Shown: positions 33,375-40,921 of the stretch, one piece after another
Layout: each line of letters opens with the position of its first letter
How positions within the stretch are numbered: the first letter of the stretch is position 1
NCBI RefSeq assembly: GCF_001427305.1
Contig: NZ_LMFZ01000047.1
Location: 288,696 to 352,695, forward strand
Reading direction: 5' to 3'
DNA: 64,000 bases
Source: Duganella sp. Root1480D1
GTDB taxonomy: Bacteria; Pseudomonadota; Gammaproteobacteria; Burkholderiales; Burkholderiaceae_D
Translations under genes and position numbers: made by a program
Notes under the pieces: model-generated
Databases searched by the model: none
The model's input: only the letters and a program-made list of their open reading frames with translations
Told to the model about the DNA's origin: nothing

Positions 33375-33481
33375 TGCTGCTCAGGGAAAAAATCAGGAGG
33401 ATACGCAAAAAAAGGGCAGCCTGCTTGCGCGGCCGCCCTTTTCATGTCCAGAACCGCCCTGCATTGGGCGGCGCATTGCAA

Positions 33482-34147
33482 TTACTTCAAGCCGGCCATG
33501 TAGTCGGCAACCGCTTCGATTTCCTTGTCGGACATGCGGTAAGCGATGGCTTGCATTTCAGGGCTGGACTTGCGGGTGCCGGCCTTGAAAGCTTTCAGGG
33601 TGGCAGCGGTGTAGTCCTGGTGCTGGCCGCCTACGCGCGGGTACATGGCTGGCATGCCGCCGCCGGCTGGACCGTGGCAGGAAGCGCAGGCCGGAACGCG
33701 GTTTTCAGCGATGCCGCCGCGGTAGATCTTCTTGCCCAGTTCGACGGTGTCCTTGTTCTTGGCAGCGCCGGCCTTGCTTGGCTCGGTTGCCAGGTAGGCA
33801 GCAACGTTCTTCTTCTCTTCGTCGGTCAGTGCCTTGGCGAAGGCGGTCATCACGGTGCCTGGGCGGGCATCGCCGCTGAAGGCCACCAGTTGCTTGTAGA
33901 CGTAGGTTTCGCCCTGGCCGCCCAGCTTCGGATTGACGGTGATGGTCGAGGCACCCTTGGCGCCGTGGCAGGATACGCAGGCTGGAATGCCGCGTGCGTT
34001 GTCACCTTCAGCGTACAGGGTCGCACCTTTGGCTGGATCAACCTTGGCTGCTGCCGGGGCATGCGCTTCATTAGCGGAGGCCACGCCGGAAACGGCCAGC
34101 ATTGCGACGAACAAGGATTTTACAAATGGCGAAAACGCACGATTCAT
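33482..34147 (-). CDS. Diheme cytochrome c4
   Basis: Periplasmic electron carrier of 221 residues with a signal peptide (cut after ASA). Two repeated cytochrome c domains each have a heme site: CVSCHGAKG in the first half, CASCHGPAG in the second. Later methionines (TVMTAFAKAL, YRMSDKEI) are the likely axial ligands. Next to resB-ccsB, which would attach its hemes. The same domain twice is typical of c4. Confidence 0.93.
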   Translation of the reverse strand: MNRAFSPFVKSLFVAMLAVSGVASANEAHAPAAAKVDPAKGATLYAEGDNARGIPACVSCHGAKGASTITVNPKLGGQGETYVYKQLVAFSGDARPGTVMTAFAKALTDEEKKNVAAYLATEPSKAGAAKNKDTVELGKKIYRGGIAENRVPACASCHGPAGGGMPAMYPRVGGQHQDYTAATLKAFKAGTRKSSPEMQAIAYRMSDKEIEAVADYMAGLK

Positions 34148-34180
34148 TCAGACACCTTGGGACAGAAGTAAATAATGAGT

Positions 34181-34211
34181 AGTATAAGAATTGGCCAATA
34201 TAGCATGGCAA
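34181..34211 (-). promoter_or_regulatory. Possible promoter of cytochrome c4 gene
   Basis: On the minus strand TTGCCA (34211-34206, five of six) and TATACT (34186-34181, five of six) are 19 bases apart, a longer spacing than ideal. The ATG follows 34 bases later. The divergent 130-base region is AT-rich. Confidence 0.35.
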
Positions 34212-34277
34212 CAATTCGTAACCCCTTATTGTACAATAGCTTTCCTGCACTTTTGCCCTCTTTTTGTTGCTTTCCCC

Positions 34278-34979
34278 ATGTCCAAACTCTGGCAAGCCCG
34301 TTTTTTCACTACCGTTAACCATCTGCGCGACCTGCCGCGCACGACGGTGCCAGAGATCGCCTTTGCGGGCCGTTCCAATGCTGGCAAGTCGACCGCAATC
34401 AACATCCTGTGCAACCAGAAGGGCCTGGCTTTCGCCTCAAAAACCCCGGGCCGCACGCAGCACATCAACTTCTTCTCGGTCGGCGGCGCCCACGTCGCCA
34501 TGCACCGCCATGACCCGGTCAAGATGGAGGAGGTCCAGTGCCTGATCGCCGACTTGCCAGGCTATGGCTATGCGGAAGTGTCGGGCGACGCCAAGAACCA
34601 CTGGCAGCGCCTGCTGGGCGACTATGTGCAGCAGCGCGAGCAACTGGCAGCCCTGGTGCTGATGATGGACGCCCGCCGCCCGTTCACCGAGCTGGACGTG
34701 CAAATGATCGAATGGTTCGCCCCGACCGGCAAGCCGATCCACTGCATCCTGACCAAGGCCGACAAGCTGAACCGCAACGAGTCCATCAATGTGCTGCGCC
34801 AGGCCAAGGCCAAGCTCGACAGCTACGTCGATGAAGACGGCGAAGGCTTCCCCTTCACCGTGCAACTGTTTTCCGCGCTGAAGCGCATCGGCATCGAGGA
34901 AGCGACGGCCAGGATCGAAGAGCTGGCCGGCCTCGCCGACGACGACCAAGCGCCCATTCCTGATGAAAGCGAAGAATGA
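34278..34979 (+). CDS. engB: Ribosome biogenesis GTPase EngB/YihA
   Basis: Essential GTPase for 50S assembly. The 233-residue protein has G1 GRSNAGKST, G3 DLPGYG and G4 TKAD. The ATG at 34278 begins the conserved MSKLWQARF; the frame reaches further upstream without support. Its stop overlaps the hemB ATG by four bases (ATGA). Confidence 0.96.
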   Translation: MSKLWQARFFTTVNHLRDLPRTTVPEIAFAGRSNAGKSTAINILCNQKGLAFASKTPGRTQHINFFSVGGAHVAMHRHDPVKMEEVQCLIADLPGYGYAEVSGDAKNHWQRLLGDYVQQREQLAALVLMMDARRPFTELDVQMIEWFAPTGKPIHCILTKADKLNRNESINVLRQAKAKLDSYVDEDGEGFPFTVQLFSALKRIGIEEATARIEELAGLADDDQAPIPDESEE

Positions 34980-35974
34980 TCACTCCTGATTTTCCAGCCA
35001 TCCGCATGCGCCGCATGCGCCGCGACCCGTTTTCGCGCGCCCTGATGCGCGAGAACACCGTCACCGTGGACGACCTGATCTACCCGGTCTTCGTGGTGGA
35101 AGGCGCCAACCGCCGCGAAGCGGTGACCACCATGCCGGGCGTGGACCGCATCTCGATCGACAACCTGTTGAAGGTGGCCGAGGAATGCGTGAAGCTGGGC
35201 ATCCCGGTGCTGTCGCTGTTCCCGAATATCGACCCGTCGCTGAAAACCAATGACGGGGTGGAAGCCACCAACCCGGAAGGCCTGATCCCGCGCGCCGTGC
35301 GCGAGCTGAAGAAGAACTTCCCCGAGCTGGGCATCATGACCGACGTGGCGCTGGACCCGTACACCAGCCACGGCCAGGACGGCACCGTCGATGAAAAAGG
35401 TTCGATCCTGAACGACGAGACCACCGAAATGCTGGTGCGCCAGGCGCTGACCCAGGCCGAAGCCGGCGTCGACATCGTCGGTCCTTCCGACATGATGGAC
35501 GGCCGCATCGGCGTGATGCGCAAGGCGCTGGAAGACAAGGGCCTGATCCACACCCGCATCATGGCCTACTCGGCAAAATACGCCTCGGCCTTCTACGGAC
35601 CGTTCCGCGATGCGGTCGGTTCCGCAGCGGCGCTGGGCAAGGCCGACAAGTTCACCTACCAGATGGATCCGGCCAACACCGACGAAGCCCTGCGCGAAGT
35701 GGCGCTGGATATCGCTGAAGGCGCCGACATGGTGATGGTCAAGCCGGGCATGCCTTACCTGGACATCGTGCGCCGCGTGAAAGATGAATTCAAGGTGCCG
35801 ACCTACGCCTACCAGGTGTCGGGCGAATACGCGATGTTGAAGGCCGCCGCGCTGAACGGCTGGCTCGATCACGACAAGGTGATGATGGAATCGATGATGG
35901 CCTTCAAGCGCGCCGGCGCCGACGGCGTCCTGACCTATTTCGCGCTCGATATCGCGCGCAAGCTTAAGGGTTAA
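34976..35974 (+). CDS. hemB: Delta-aminolevulinic acid dehydratase (porphobilinogen synthase)
   Basis: Condenses two aminolevulinic acids to porphobilinogen in heme synthesis. The 332-residue protein has active-site lysines in YSAKYASAFYGP and MVKPGMPYL. The metal-site segment reads DVALDPYTSHGQDG, with Asp and Ala in place of the three zinc cysteines, so this is a magnesium-type enzyme. Neighbouring cytochrome biogenesis genes also use heme. The TAA lies at the edge of element C. Confidence 0.97.
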   Translation: MITPDFPAIRMRRMRRDPFSRALMRENTVTVDDLIYPVFVVEGANRREAVTTMPGVDRISIDNLLKVAEECVKLGIPVLSLFPNIDPSLKTNDGVEATNPEGLIPRAVRELKKNFPELGIMTDVALDPYTSHGQDGTVDEKGSILNDETTEMLVRQALTQAEAGVDIVGPSDMMDGRIGVMRKALEDKGLIHTRIMAYSAKYASAFYGPFRDAVGSAAALGKADKFTYQMDPANTDEALREVALDIAEGADMVMVKPGMPYLDIVRRVKDEFKVPTYAYQVSGEYAMLKAAALNGWLDHDKVMMESMMAFKRAGADGVLTYFALDIARKLKG

Positions 35975-36086
35975 AACCGGGAGATGCGACGGCCGCGTGG
36001 ATGGTTGTGCTAAACACAACCATCCCTGCGGCCGTTGTACCGTTGGGGGTCTGACCCTGCGGGTCAGACCCCGGTTTACCGGTTCA
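35972..36086. repeat. Palindromic element C between hemB and symporter gene
   Basis: Starts at the hemB stop (TAAAACCGG) and ends at the symporter stop (CCGGTTTACCGGTTCA; minus-strand TGAACCGGTAAACC). Two hairpins: ACGGCCGC/GCGGCCGT around GGATGGTTGTG-CTAAA-CACAACCATCC (35989-36035), and GGGGTCTGACCC-TGC-GGGTCAGACCCC (36046-36072). It should block transcription from both sides. Confidence 0.82.
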
Positions 36087-37553
36087 AGCGTTCAAGCCTT
36101 TGACGTGCTGCACACCTTCCTGGCGGTCCTGCAGGAACTGCGGCATCAGCGAGCCCACGATCATCCCAACGAAGGCCATCGCCAGGCCGGCCAGCTGGCC
36201 CGGGAATTTCGCGGCCAGCGCTTCGCCGCCGATCTGCGGGAAGAACACCAGCCAGGTCACAATCCCAAACACCAGCGACAAGATCGCACCTTGCGTGGTG
36301 GCGCGCTTCCAGTACAGGCCCATCACCAGCGGCACAAAGGCAGCCACCAGGGGCACCTGGTATGCCGAGGACACCAGCTCATAAATCGAAGTGCCGCGCA
36401 TGGCAATCGCATAGGCCAGCACCGACGCTGCGAAGGCCACGATAGTGGCGCGCATCGCGAACAGTTGCTGCTTGTCGCCCATGCCCGGACGCAGGTTTTT
36501 CAGGATGTTTTCCACGAAGCTGGTCGACGGCGCCAGCAGCGTCGCCGAGGAAGTCGACTTGATCGCCGACAGCAGCGCGCCGAAGAACAGGATCTGCATC
36601 ACCAGCGGCATCTTGGTCAGCACGAAGGTCGGCAGCAGGCGCTGGTAGTCGTTCTTGGCCATTTCCAGGCCGTGGTCGCCCAGCACGATGATGGCGCAGG
36701 AGACGATGAACATCGGCACCGCGGCAAACAGGATGTAGCTGGCGCCGCCGATGATCGCACCGGTGCGCGCGGTCGGCGCGTTCTTGGCCGACATCACGCG
36801 CTGGAACACGTCCTGCTGCGGGATCGAACCGAGCATCATGGTCACGGCCGAGCCGACGAAGAAGGCGATATCGGTGAACTGCGCCGGCGGCAGGAAGTTG
36901 CCCAGGTCCTTGCTGGCAACCAGGTCGACTACTTTGCCAGCTCCACCCGCCAGGTCGGCCGAGAAGAAGGCAATCACGGACAGGCCCACCACCAGCACGA
37001 TCATCTGGATGAAGTCAGTCCAGGCCACGGCCAGGAAGCCGCCGATCACCACATAAATCAGCACTGCCAGGGTGCCGACGATCATGCCCATGGTTTCCGA
37101 CATGGCGCCATTGGTCAGCACCGAGAACACCAGGCCCAGCGCGGTGATCTGTGCCGCTACCCAGCCCAGGTAGGAAACGATGATGGCTACCGAGCAGAAC
37201 ACTTCGATGCCCTTGCCGAAGCGCTGGCGGTAAAAATCGCCGATGGTCAGCAGGTTGAGCTTGTACAGGCGGGCAGCGAAGAACATGCCGACCAGGATCA
37301 GGCAGGTGCCGGCACCAAACGGATCTTCCACGATGGCGTTCAGGCCGCCCTGCACAAACTTGGCAGGAATGCCCATCACGGTTTCCGCGCCAAACCAGGT
37401 CGCGAAAGTTGTCGTAACCACCATGATCAGCGGCAGGCTGCGGCCGGCCACCGCGAAGTCGGTCGTATTCTTGATGCGGGTACCGGCCCACACGCCGAGG
37501 CCCAGCGTACCCAGCAGGTACAGGACGACAAAGGAAATCAGGGTGATGTTCAT
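36084..37553 (-). CDS. Sodium:solute symporter family transporter
   Basis: A 489-residue membrane protein with about 13 helices of the SSS (PutP/PanF-like) family. Typical blocks are FAVAGRSLPLIMVVTTTFATWFGAETVMG near the N-terminus, GIEVFCSVAIIVSYLGWVAAQ, SIPQQDVFQRVMSAKN and the sodium-site region ALLSAIKSTSSATLL. The substrate cannot be told. The ATG at 37553 is used; a TTG ten codons upstream is possible. Confidence 0.9.
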   Translation of the reverse strand: MNITLISFVVLYLLGTLGLGVWAGTRIKNTTDFAVAGRSLPLIMVVTTTFATWFGAETVMGIPAKFVQGGLNAIVEDPFGAGTCLILVGMFFAARLYKLNLLTIGDFYRQRFGKGIEVFCSVAIIVSYLGWVAAQITALGLVFSVLTNGAMSETMGMIVGTLAVLIYVVIGGFLAVAWTDFIQMIVLVVGLSVIAFFSADLAGGAGKVVDLVASKDLGNFLPPAQFTDIAFFVGSAVTMMLGSIPQQDVFQRVMSAKNAPTARTGAIIGGASYILFAAVPMFIVSCAIIVLGDHGLEMAKNDYQRLLPTFVLTKMPLVMQILFFGALLSAIKSTSSATLLAPSTSFVENILKNLRPGMGDKQQLFAMRATIVAFAASVLAYAIAMRGTSIYELVSSAYQVPLVAAFVPLVMGLYWKRATTQGAILSLVFGIVTWLVFFPQIGGEALAAKFPGQLAGLAMAFVGMIVGSLMPQFLQDRQEGVQHVKGLNA

Positions 37554-37666
37554 CGCGGCGGAAACTCCGGCTCCAATCGGCAAATTTCGCGATTATAGCT
37601 GCAAGAACTTCGGCTGAATCAAGAAATTGGCGCTTTTTACACATCACCCTGACAATCTACAACACC

Positions 37667-38695
37667 TTAGCGGCCAGCAGTCCTCCGCGCCCCGGCGGCG
37701 CGCGCTTGCGCCAGTTCCCGCTCAAAGGCAACGGCGCTGGAAGCGGCCGCCTGCTGGCCATCCAGGGCCAGGCGAAAGCCCTCGCCCAGGCTGCTCCGGT
37801 TGTCCGGGCTGGCATGGCCGCGCAGCGAGAGCGACAGCTGCGGCAGGTTGGCGCCATAGGAAGCGCCGCGGGTAATCTGCATGCGCTCTTCGCCATCCTT
37901 GCACTGGCTGGTCCAGGCCGAGCCATCTGCCGGTGCGCCCTGGTAATCATTGTGCTGGCAATCCTCAACGTATTCGGCAACATTGCCCAGCATATCGAAC
38001 AGGCCGAAGGCATTGGGCAGGTAGGAGCCGACCACCGCCGTGTAGGGCGCCTGGTCGTCGCACGAGGGCAGCTTGCGTTCCCAGCCCAGGTCACGGGCAA
38101 AGGCTAGCTGGCCGCTGACATCGAAGCCATTGCCATGGCGGCACATGCTGTCCGGCTTGCCGTCACCCGGGTAATCCCCGGTGGCGCCGGCACGGGCGGC
38201 ATACTCCCATTCCGCCTCGCTCGGCAGACGGTAATGCTTGCCGGTGGCCTTGGACAGCCATTGAGCGTAGGCCTGGGCATCCTGCCAACTGACGCACATG
38301 ACGGGGTGATAGTCGGACGGCGCATACTGTGGGCTGCTCCAGAGTCCGGGCGCCGGGGTAAGCGGCGCATCCGGGAAGGCCCCGGTGCCCGGCTTGACCC
38401 ATTTCCAGCATTCCCCCGGCGCACTGCCGGCCTGGTGACCGGTCGCCTCGACAAACTGGCGGAACTGCTTGACCGTCACTTCATATTTGGAAAGCTGGAA
38501 GGATTTGACGCTGACCTGGTGTTGCGGGGCAGCGGAAATCATCTGGCCGTCGGAAGCTGGCGACTGCGGGTCGCCCATCAGGAATTTGCCGGCCGGGATC
38601 GTCGCCATTGGCGGTTCGATCGGTTTGGCCGCCATGGCGGCGGCGTGCGATAGCAGGGCCAGGGCGGCCAGGCTGGTGCGGCTGATAAGTCTCAT
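37667..38695 (-). CDS. Exported SUMF1/FGE-fold protein lacking the catalytic cysteines
   Basis: A 342-residue protein with signal peptide (cut near AMAAKP). The formylglycine-generating-enzyme-like fold is clear: MATIPAGKFLMGD, FQLSKYEVTVKQFRQFV, HPVMCVSWQDAQAYAQWLSK, YRLPSEAEWEYAARAG, MLGNVAEYVEDC, TRGASYG and the terminal EGFRLAL. The segment where true FGE has its two active cysteines (GASYGANLPQLSLSLRG) has none, so sulfatase activation is unlikely. Third in a minus-strand row with an AraC-type regulator. Confidence 0.85.
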   Translation of the reverse strand: MRLISRTSLAALALLSHAAAMAAKPIEPPMATIPAGKFLMGDPQSPASDGQMISAAPQHQVSVKSFQLSKYEVTVKQFRQFVEATGHQAGSAPGECWKWVKPGTGAFPDAPLTPAPGLWSSPQYAPSDYHPVMCVSWQDAQAYAQWLSKATGKHYRLPSEAEWEYAARAGATGDYPGDGKPDSMCRHGNGFDVSGQLAFARDLGWERKLPSCDDQAPYTAVVGSYLPNAFGLFDMLGNVAEYVEDCQHNDYQGAPADGSAWTSQCKDGEERMQITRGASYGANLPQLSLSLRGHASPDNRSSLGEGFRLALDGQQAAASSAVAFERELAQARAAGARRTAGR

Positions 38696-38751
38696 GCATT
38701 CCTCGTCTATAGATGATCCAACTCTACGGTTGGAATGCAGGCACTATCGGC

Positions 38752-39924
38752 TCAGGCGCGCTGTCTGTCGTCCGCGCCGATCGGCGCGGACAGGCTGGCG
38801 ACTTGCTTGCGCCATTGCGAAGGCGGGGTTCCCGTCACTTTCTTAAACGCGGCATTGAAAGTGGAGCGGCTGTTGAAACCGGCCGCCAGCGACAGGTCAA
38901 GCAAGGATGCGCCGTGCCGCGCCGGGTCGCCCATCATGCGCTGCACGGCGGCCACGCGCCAGCCATTGATGTAGTCGTAAAACGTGACGCCTTCCACCTC
39001 GTTCAGGTACTGCGACAGCAGTTGCGGCGAAGTGCCGACGCGGCCGGCCAGCTCGGCCAGCGACAGGTCTGGCTCGCGATAGTCGTGTTGCGTGTCCGCC
39101 CGCTTGCGCAGGCGGCGGCCAATTTCCTTGGCTGCGGCAGCGGTCATGCCGGAGCGGGCATACTTGCCGTCCGCAGGCGGCTCGGGCTCCGGTTCCGGTT
39201 CCGGCGCTGTTTCCGCTGCCGGCACCGGGCGCAGCGGGCGCGAATGCACGGCCTGCTGCCAGTCCGGCACGAAGACTGGCACATGGCGCATGCCGAACCA
39301 GCCCGCAAAACAGAGTACGGCAAGCCGCCCCAGCAGCAACAGGACGTCCCATGCCCCGCCAAGCAAGGTGGCAGGGAACCACACCACCAGCAGCACCATC
39401 AGGGCCGCAGTCAGGTGGTTGAGCCAATGCAGGTCGCGCCGGCGCATGGACGAAAAGTTCTGCCGCACGGCATGGTGATACTGGCGCAAGCGCCGCAGCA
39501 CTGCCAGGCCATAGGCCAGCGTCAGCAACTGCAAAGACAGCACGGCGCCAAGGAACAGCCAGCCCGGCGCGACGCCAGCGCGCAGCAAGCCGATCACGGC
39601 GAGCCACAATGGCAGCGGCAGCAGGTGCCATGCCTGGCGCCGGCCAGCGCCAAGGCCGGTCATCCTGCGGCTGTAGCAATAGAAGGAAGCTCCCAGGCAA
39701 GCCAGCGGCAAATCGAACAGGCCCCAAATAACAGGAAACTGGCGATAGATGCCGGCGCTATAACAGAAGTCCGCCAGCGCCAGCGAGGCAAAGCTGGCAA
39801 CAAAGAGAGCCAGCCAGGCGTTGGCGGGGCGCCGCCTGGCCATGGCCAGCAGCGGCGCCGCGAGGAACAGGCCGAGCCCGGCGGTGCACAGTTCCAGGCT
39901 GGTCGCGATCGGCGACGCTACCAT
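38752..39924 (-). CDS. Membrane-bound AraC-family regulator
   Basis: A 390-residue protein with about seven hydrophobic helices in residues 8-230, then a Glu-Pro linker (about 240-255), then a cytoplasmic AraC/XylS double HTH domain (LSLAELAGRVGTSPQLLSQYLNE; LLDLSLAAGFNSRSTFNAAFKKVTG). This architecture matches the 7TM-type AraC regulators of betaproteobacteria; the inducing signal is unknown. Starts three bases after the zinc-ribbon gene and precedes the SUMF1-fold gene by 56 bases. Confidence 0.88.
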   Translation of the reverse strand: MVASPIATSLELCTAGLGLFLAAPLLAMARRRPANAWLALFVASFASLALADFCYSAGIYRQFPVIWGLFDLPLACLGASFYCYSRRMTGLGAGRRQAWHLLPLPLWLAVIGLLRAGVAPGWLFLGAVLSLQLLTLAYGLAVLRRLRQYHHAVRQNFSSMRRRDLHWLNHLTAALMVLLVVWFPATLLGGAWDVLLLLGRLAVLCFAGWFGMRHVPVFVPDWQQAVHSRPLRPVPAAETAPEPEPEPEPPADGKYARSGMTAAAAKEIGRRLRKRADTQHDYREPDLSLAELAGRVGTSPQLLSQYLNEVEGVTFYDYINGWRVAAVQRMMGDPARHGASLLDLSLAAGFNSRSTFNAAFKKVTGTPPSQWRKQVASLSAPIGADDRQRA

Positions 39925-39927
39925 CGA

Positions 39928-40827
39928 TCAGCGCAACTTCCCGTAATTCGGCCAGAACTCGAGCAGCAGGAACGCTTGCAGCTCTTTCTCGTCTTCCTTG
40001 CGTGCGCTCATCGGCACGTTGCGGCCAAGGCGATGCGATTCCCAGACGAAGTCGCCCGGCTTCTCCTTGCGGATCATCTCGATCATCTTCTTGACGATTG
40101 CCGTTTCGATATCTTTTTCCGAGCCCTGGTCGACGTGGACCTGCTGCTGCCAGGTGCGCTTGAAGTTGGTGCTGAAGCCACGGAACTTGATATCGGCGCC
40201 ATTGAAGGTCTGGTTGACGATCTGGAACACGCCGCCAGTATCGTTGCGCTCGCCATTGGCGTTACGGCCCTGGGCGCCCATGATATTGGCCAGGGCGCGT
40301 GCCTTGCCGGTGGCGCCGGCATCGTCCTCCTGCGCCGGCTGCTGCGAATCGCCCTGGCGCGCGCGGCGGCGCTGCTCGATCAGGGCTGCCATGTCCGGCA
40401 CGGTATCCGGCACCGGCGTCAGCTTGGCCTGCTCTGGCGGCACGATTTTTTCCTGCGGCTTGATGACCTCGGTGATTGCATTCTTGTTCGGCGGCAGGTA
40501 GGCACGCGACGAACGCGGGGTTTCCTTGGACGGCTTCGCCTTGGGCTGCGATTTGGGTTTCGGCTGCGGCGCCGGCTTGCCCGGGGTGATATAGACCATT
40601 TCACCGGCCTTGGAAGGCGGCGTAATGTCGATCTTGTCCTTGGGCTTGATGAAATAGATCAGCACTACCAGCAAGTGCAGGCCGATGGTAAAGGCCATAC
40701 CCCAGCGGTTGGGCTTGCTCGCACCATACTCGAGCACCTTGTCCTGCGGCCACGGCTGGCCGCAGGTCGGGCAATGATGCCCGTCGTGGGCCGCTAGTTC
40801 GGCGTGAGAGTGGGTGTACTGGTGCAA
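39928..40827 (-). CDS. Zinc-ribbon membrane protein with Pro/Lys-rich periplasmic stretch
   Basis: Unknown 299-residue protein. Residues about 18-26 (HHCPTCGQPWP) look like half of a zinc ribbon. One transmembrane helix follows (about 43-60), then a TonB-like proline/lysine-rich stretch (KPAPQPKPKSQPKAKPSK), a charged linker, and a conserved-looking C-terminal domain of about 100 residues (VFQIVNQTFNGADIKFRGF). The only start giving the zinc-ribbon part is TTG at 40827, with no clear ribosome binding site. A TonB-like energy-coupling role is speculative. Confidence 0.65.
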   Translation of the reverse strand: MHQYTHSHAELAAHDGHHCPTCGQPWPQDKVLEYGASKPNRWGMAFTIGLHLLVVLIYFIKPKDKIDITPPSKAGEMVYITPGKPAPQPKPKSQPKAKPSKETPRSSRAYLPPNKNAITEVIKPQEKIVPPEQAKLTPVPDTVPDMAALIEQRRRARQGDSQQPAQEDDAGATGKARALANIMGAQGRNANGERNDTGGVFQIVNQTFNGADIKFRGFSTNFKRTWQQQVHVDQGSEKDIETAIVKKMIEMIRKEKPGDFVWESHRLGRNVPMSARKEDEKELQAFLLLEFWPNYGKLR

Positions 40828-40921
40828 GATATTGGCTTTTTACTGAAGATGCTGGGGTGGAAGCTTACCGACTTTCGCCCTTGACGAATGTTACAGGTTG
40901 TAAGCGCCGCCCCGCATATTA

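Noticed and set aside
31293..33503. A 736-codon plus-strand frame opposite resB
   Set aside because: Antisense shadow of a clear resB gene.
26089..36086. The GTCTGACCC repeats as a CRISPR array
   Set aside because: Copies are far apart, palindromic and not separated by uniform spacers; no cas gene in the window.
37667..38695. Calling the SUMF1-fold protein a sulfatase-activating enzyme
   Set aside because: The two catalytic cysteines are missing and there is no sulfatase gene in the window.
38713..40797. A 694-codon plus-strand frame opposite the AraC-type and zinc-ribbon genes
   Set aside because: Conflicts with two genes that have membrane helices and an HTH domain; no supporting motif.
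40891..40903. TTACAGGTTGTAA palindrome upstream of the zinc-ribbon gene
   Set aside because: Could be an operator, but a single 13-base inverted repeat without a recognisable promoter or second copy is too little to claim as a site.
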